Shown here: positions 63,816-64,000 of the stretch, in pieces
Position numbering within the stretch: position 1 is the stretch's first letter
Layout: every line of letters begins with the position of its first letter
Assembly: GCA_963844635.1 (NCBI GenBank)
Contig: CAWJPD010000001.1
Coordinates: forward strand, 310,001 to 374,000
From: JAJPKK01 sp963844635
GTDB taxonomy: Bacteria > Pseudomonadota > Alphaproteobacteria > Rhizobiales > Xanthobacteraceae
Direction: 5' to 3'
DNA length: 64,000 nt
Translations under genes and position numbers: made by a program
Notes under the pieces: generated by a model
The model's input: the letters and a program-made list of their open reading frames with translations, nothing else
What the model was told of the DNA's origin: nothing
The model's database searches: none

Positions 63816-64000
63816 GGTGGGAGCCGGTGGTCAAAGTCGGGCGAGACCGAGAGGAGAAGTTGAGCATGCGAGAACTATGTCACCACATATGGACGTCGCG
63901 ATCGCGAGACGTCGATACGCAGAGGAGCGGGCGCGAATCAGACAGACAATGCTGCGCCCATCATGAATGATCGCACGTCAAAGATTGACGATTGGTTTTA
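63816..64000. other. Right window edge, possible gene start
   Basis: AGGAG before an ATG at 63866, and another ATG at 63963 (MNDRTSKIDDWF...) that runs off the window. Neither can be judged from the available sequence. Confidence 0.25.

Overview
The window looks like a GC-rich alphaproteobacterial chromosome of the Hyphomicrobiales (Bradyrhizobium/Pseudolabrys/Rhodoplanes-like). This is inferred from gene content: a CarD - FdxA - S4 protein - SUV3-like helicase cluster, LTxxQ and DUF6152 periplasmic proteins, a solitary flhA, and a KaiC-like ATPase coupled to a histidine kinase. The species cannot be fixed from the sequence alone.

Layout. 1-4500 is a decayed prophage: a frameshifted large terminase, a DUF5681 protein, a ParB-domain protein whose methyltransferase core has been deleted in frame, and a putative DNA-binding protein preceded by a perfect palindrome. 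4600-10700 holds an anchored hypothetical protein, two small genes, a PPP phosphatase, a HAD hydrolase and a periplasmic 2H-like protein. 11-15 kb has gyrB and two secreted proteins. 15.7-18.7 kb holds efp divergent from epmA-epmB, a complete EF-P beta-lysylation module. 19-26 kb has a class A penicillin-binding protein, a secreted hypothetical protein, a collagen-like lipoprotein and flhA. 26-30 kb has an LTxxQ protein with RD/GF repeats, a Tat amidohydrolase, a GIY-YIG-like protein beside AT-rich DNA, and a DUF6152 protein. 30.5-38.8 kb is the carD, fdxA, S4 and helicase cluster, then a DUF3108 protein and rpmB. 39-42 kb holds tRNA-Asp, a badly interrupted GH17/beta-glucan synthase, a small membrane protein and a class A acid phosphatase. 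42.4-49.6 kb holds an Inh-type inhibitor, the KaiC-like/histidine kinase operon and phosphoketolase. 49.8-53 kb has tRNA-fMet and a Rad3/DinG-like helicase fused to a PD-(D/E)XK-like nuclease, a candidate defence gene. 53-64 kb has DoxX, an M24 peptidase, an OYE-family reductase, a multidomain cytochrome c/Vgb protein, cspA, a methyltransferase, rlmB and two secreted proteins.

Two window-wide signals stand out. First, two families of short palindromic repeats: family A (about 104 or 145 bp, 12 full or partial copies) and family B (about 104 bp, 7 copies). They often abut each other and sit at gene ends so exactly that they supply the stop codons of at least six genes. One B copy lies in frame inside a signal-peptide region. 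Second, conserved genes are broken by single-base frameshifts unusually often (terminase, gyrB, PBP1A, GH17, PAP2, histidine kinase, helicase-nuclease, the gene after cspA), and tRNA-Asp is one base short. Some breaks are in A-runs. This suggests indel errors in the sequence, although the GH17 gene may be a true pseudogene.
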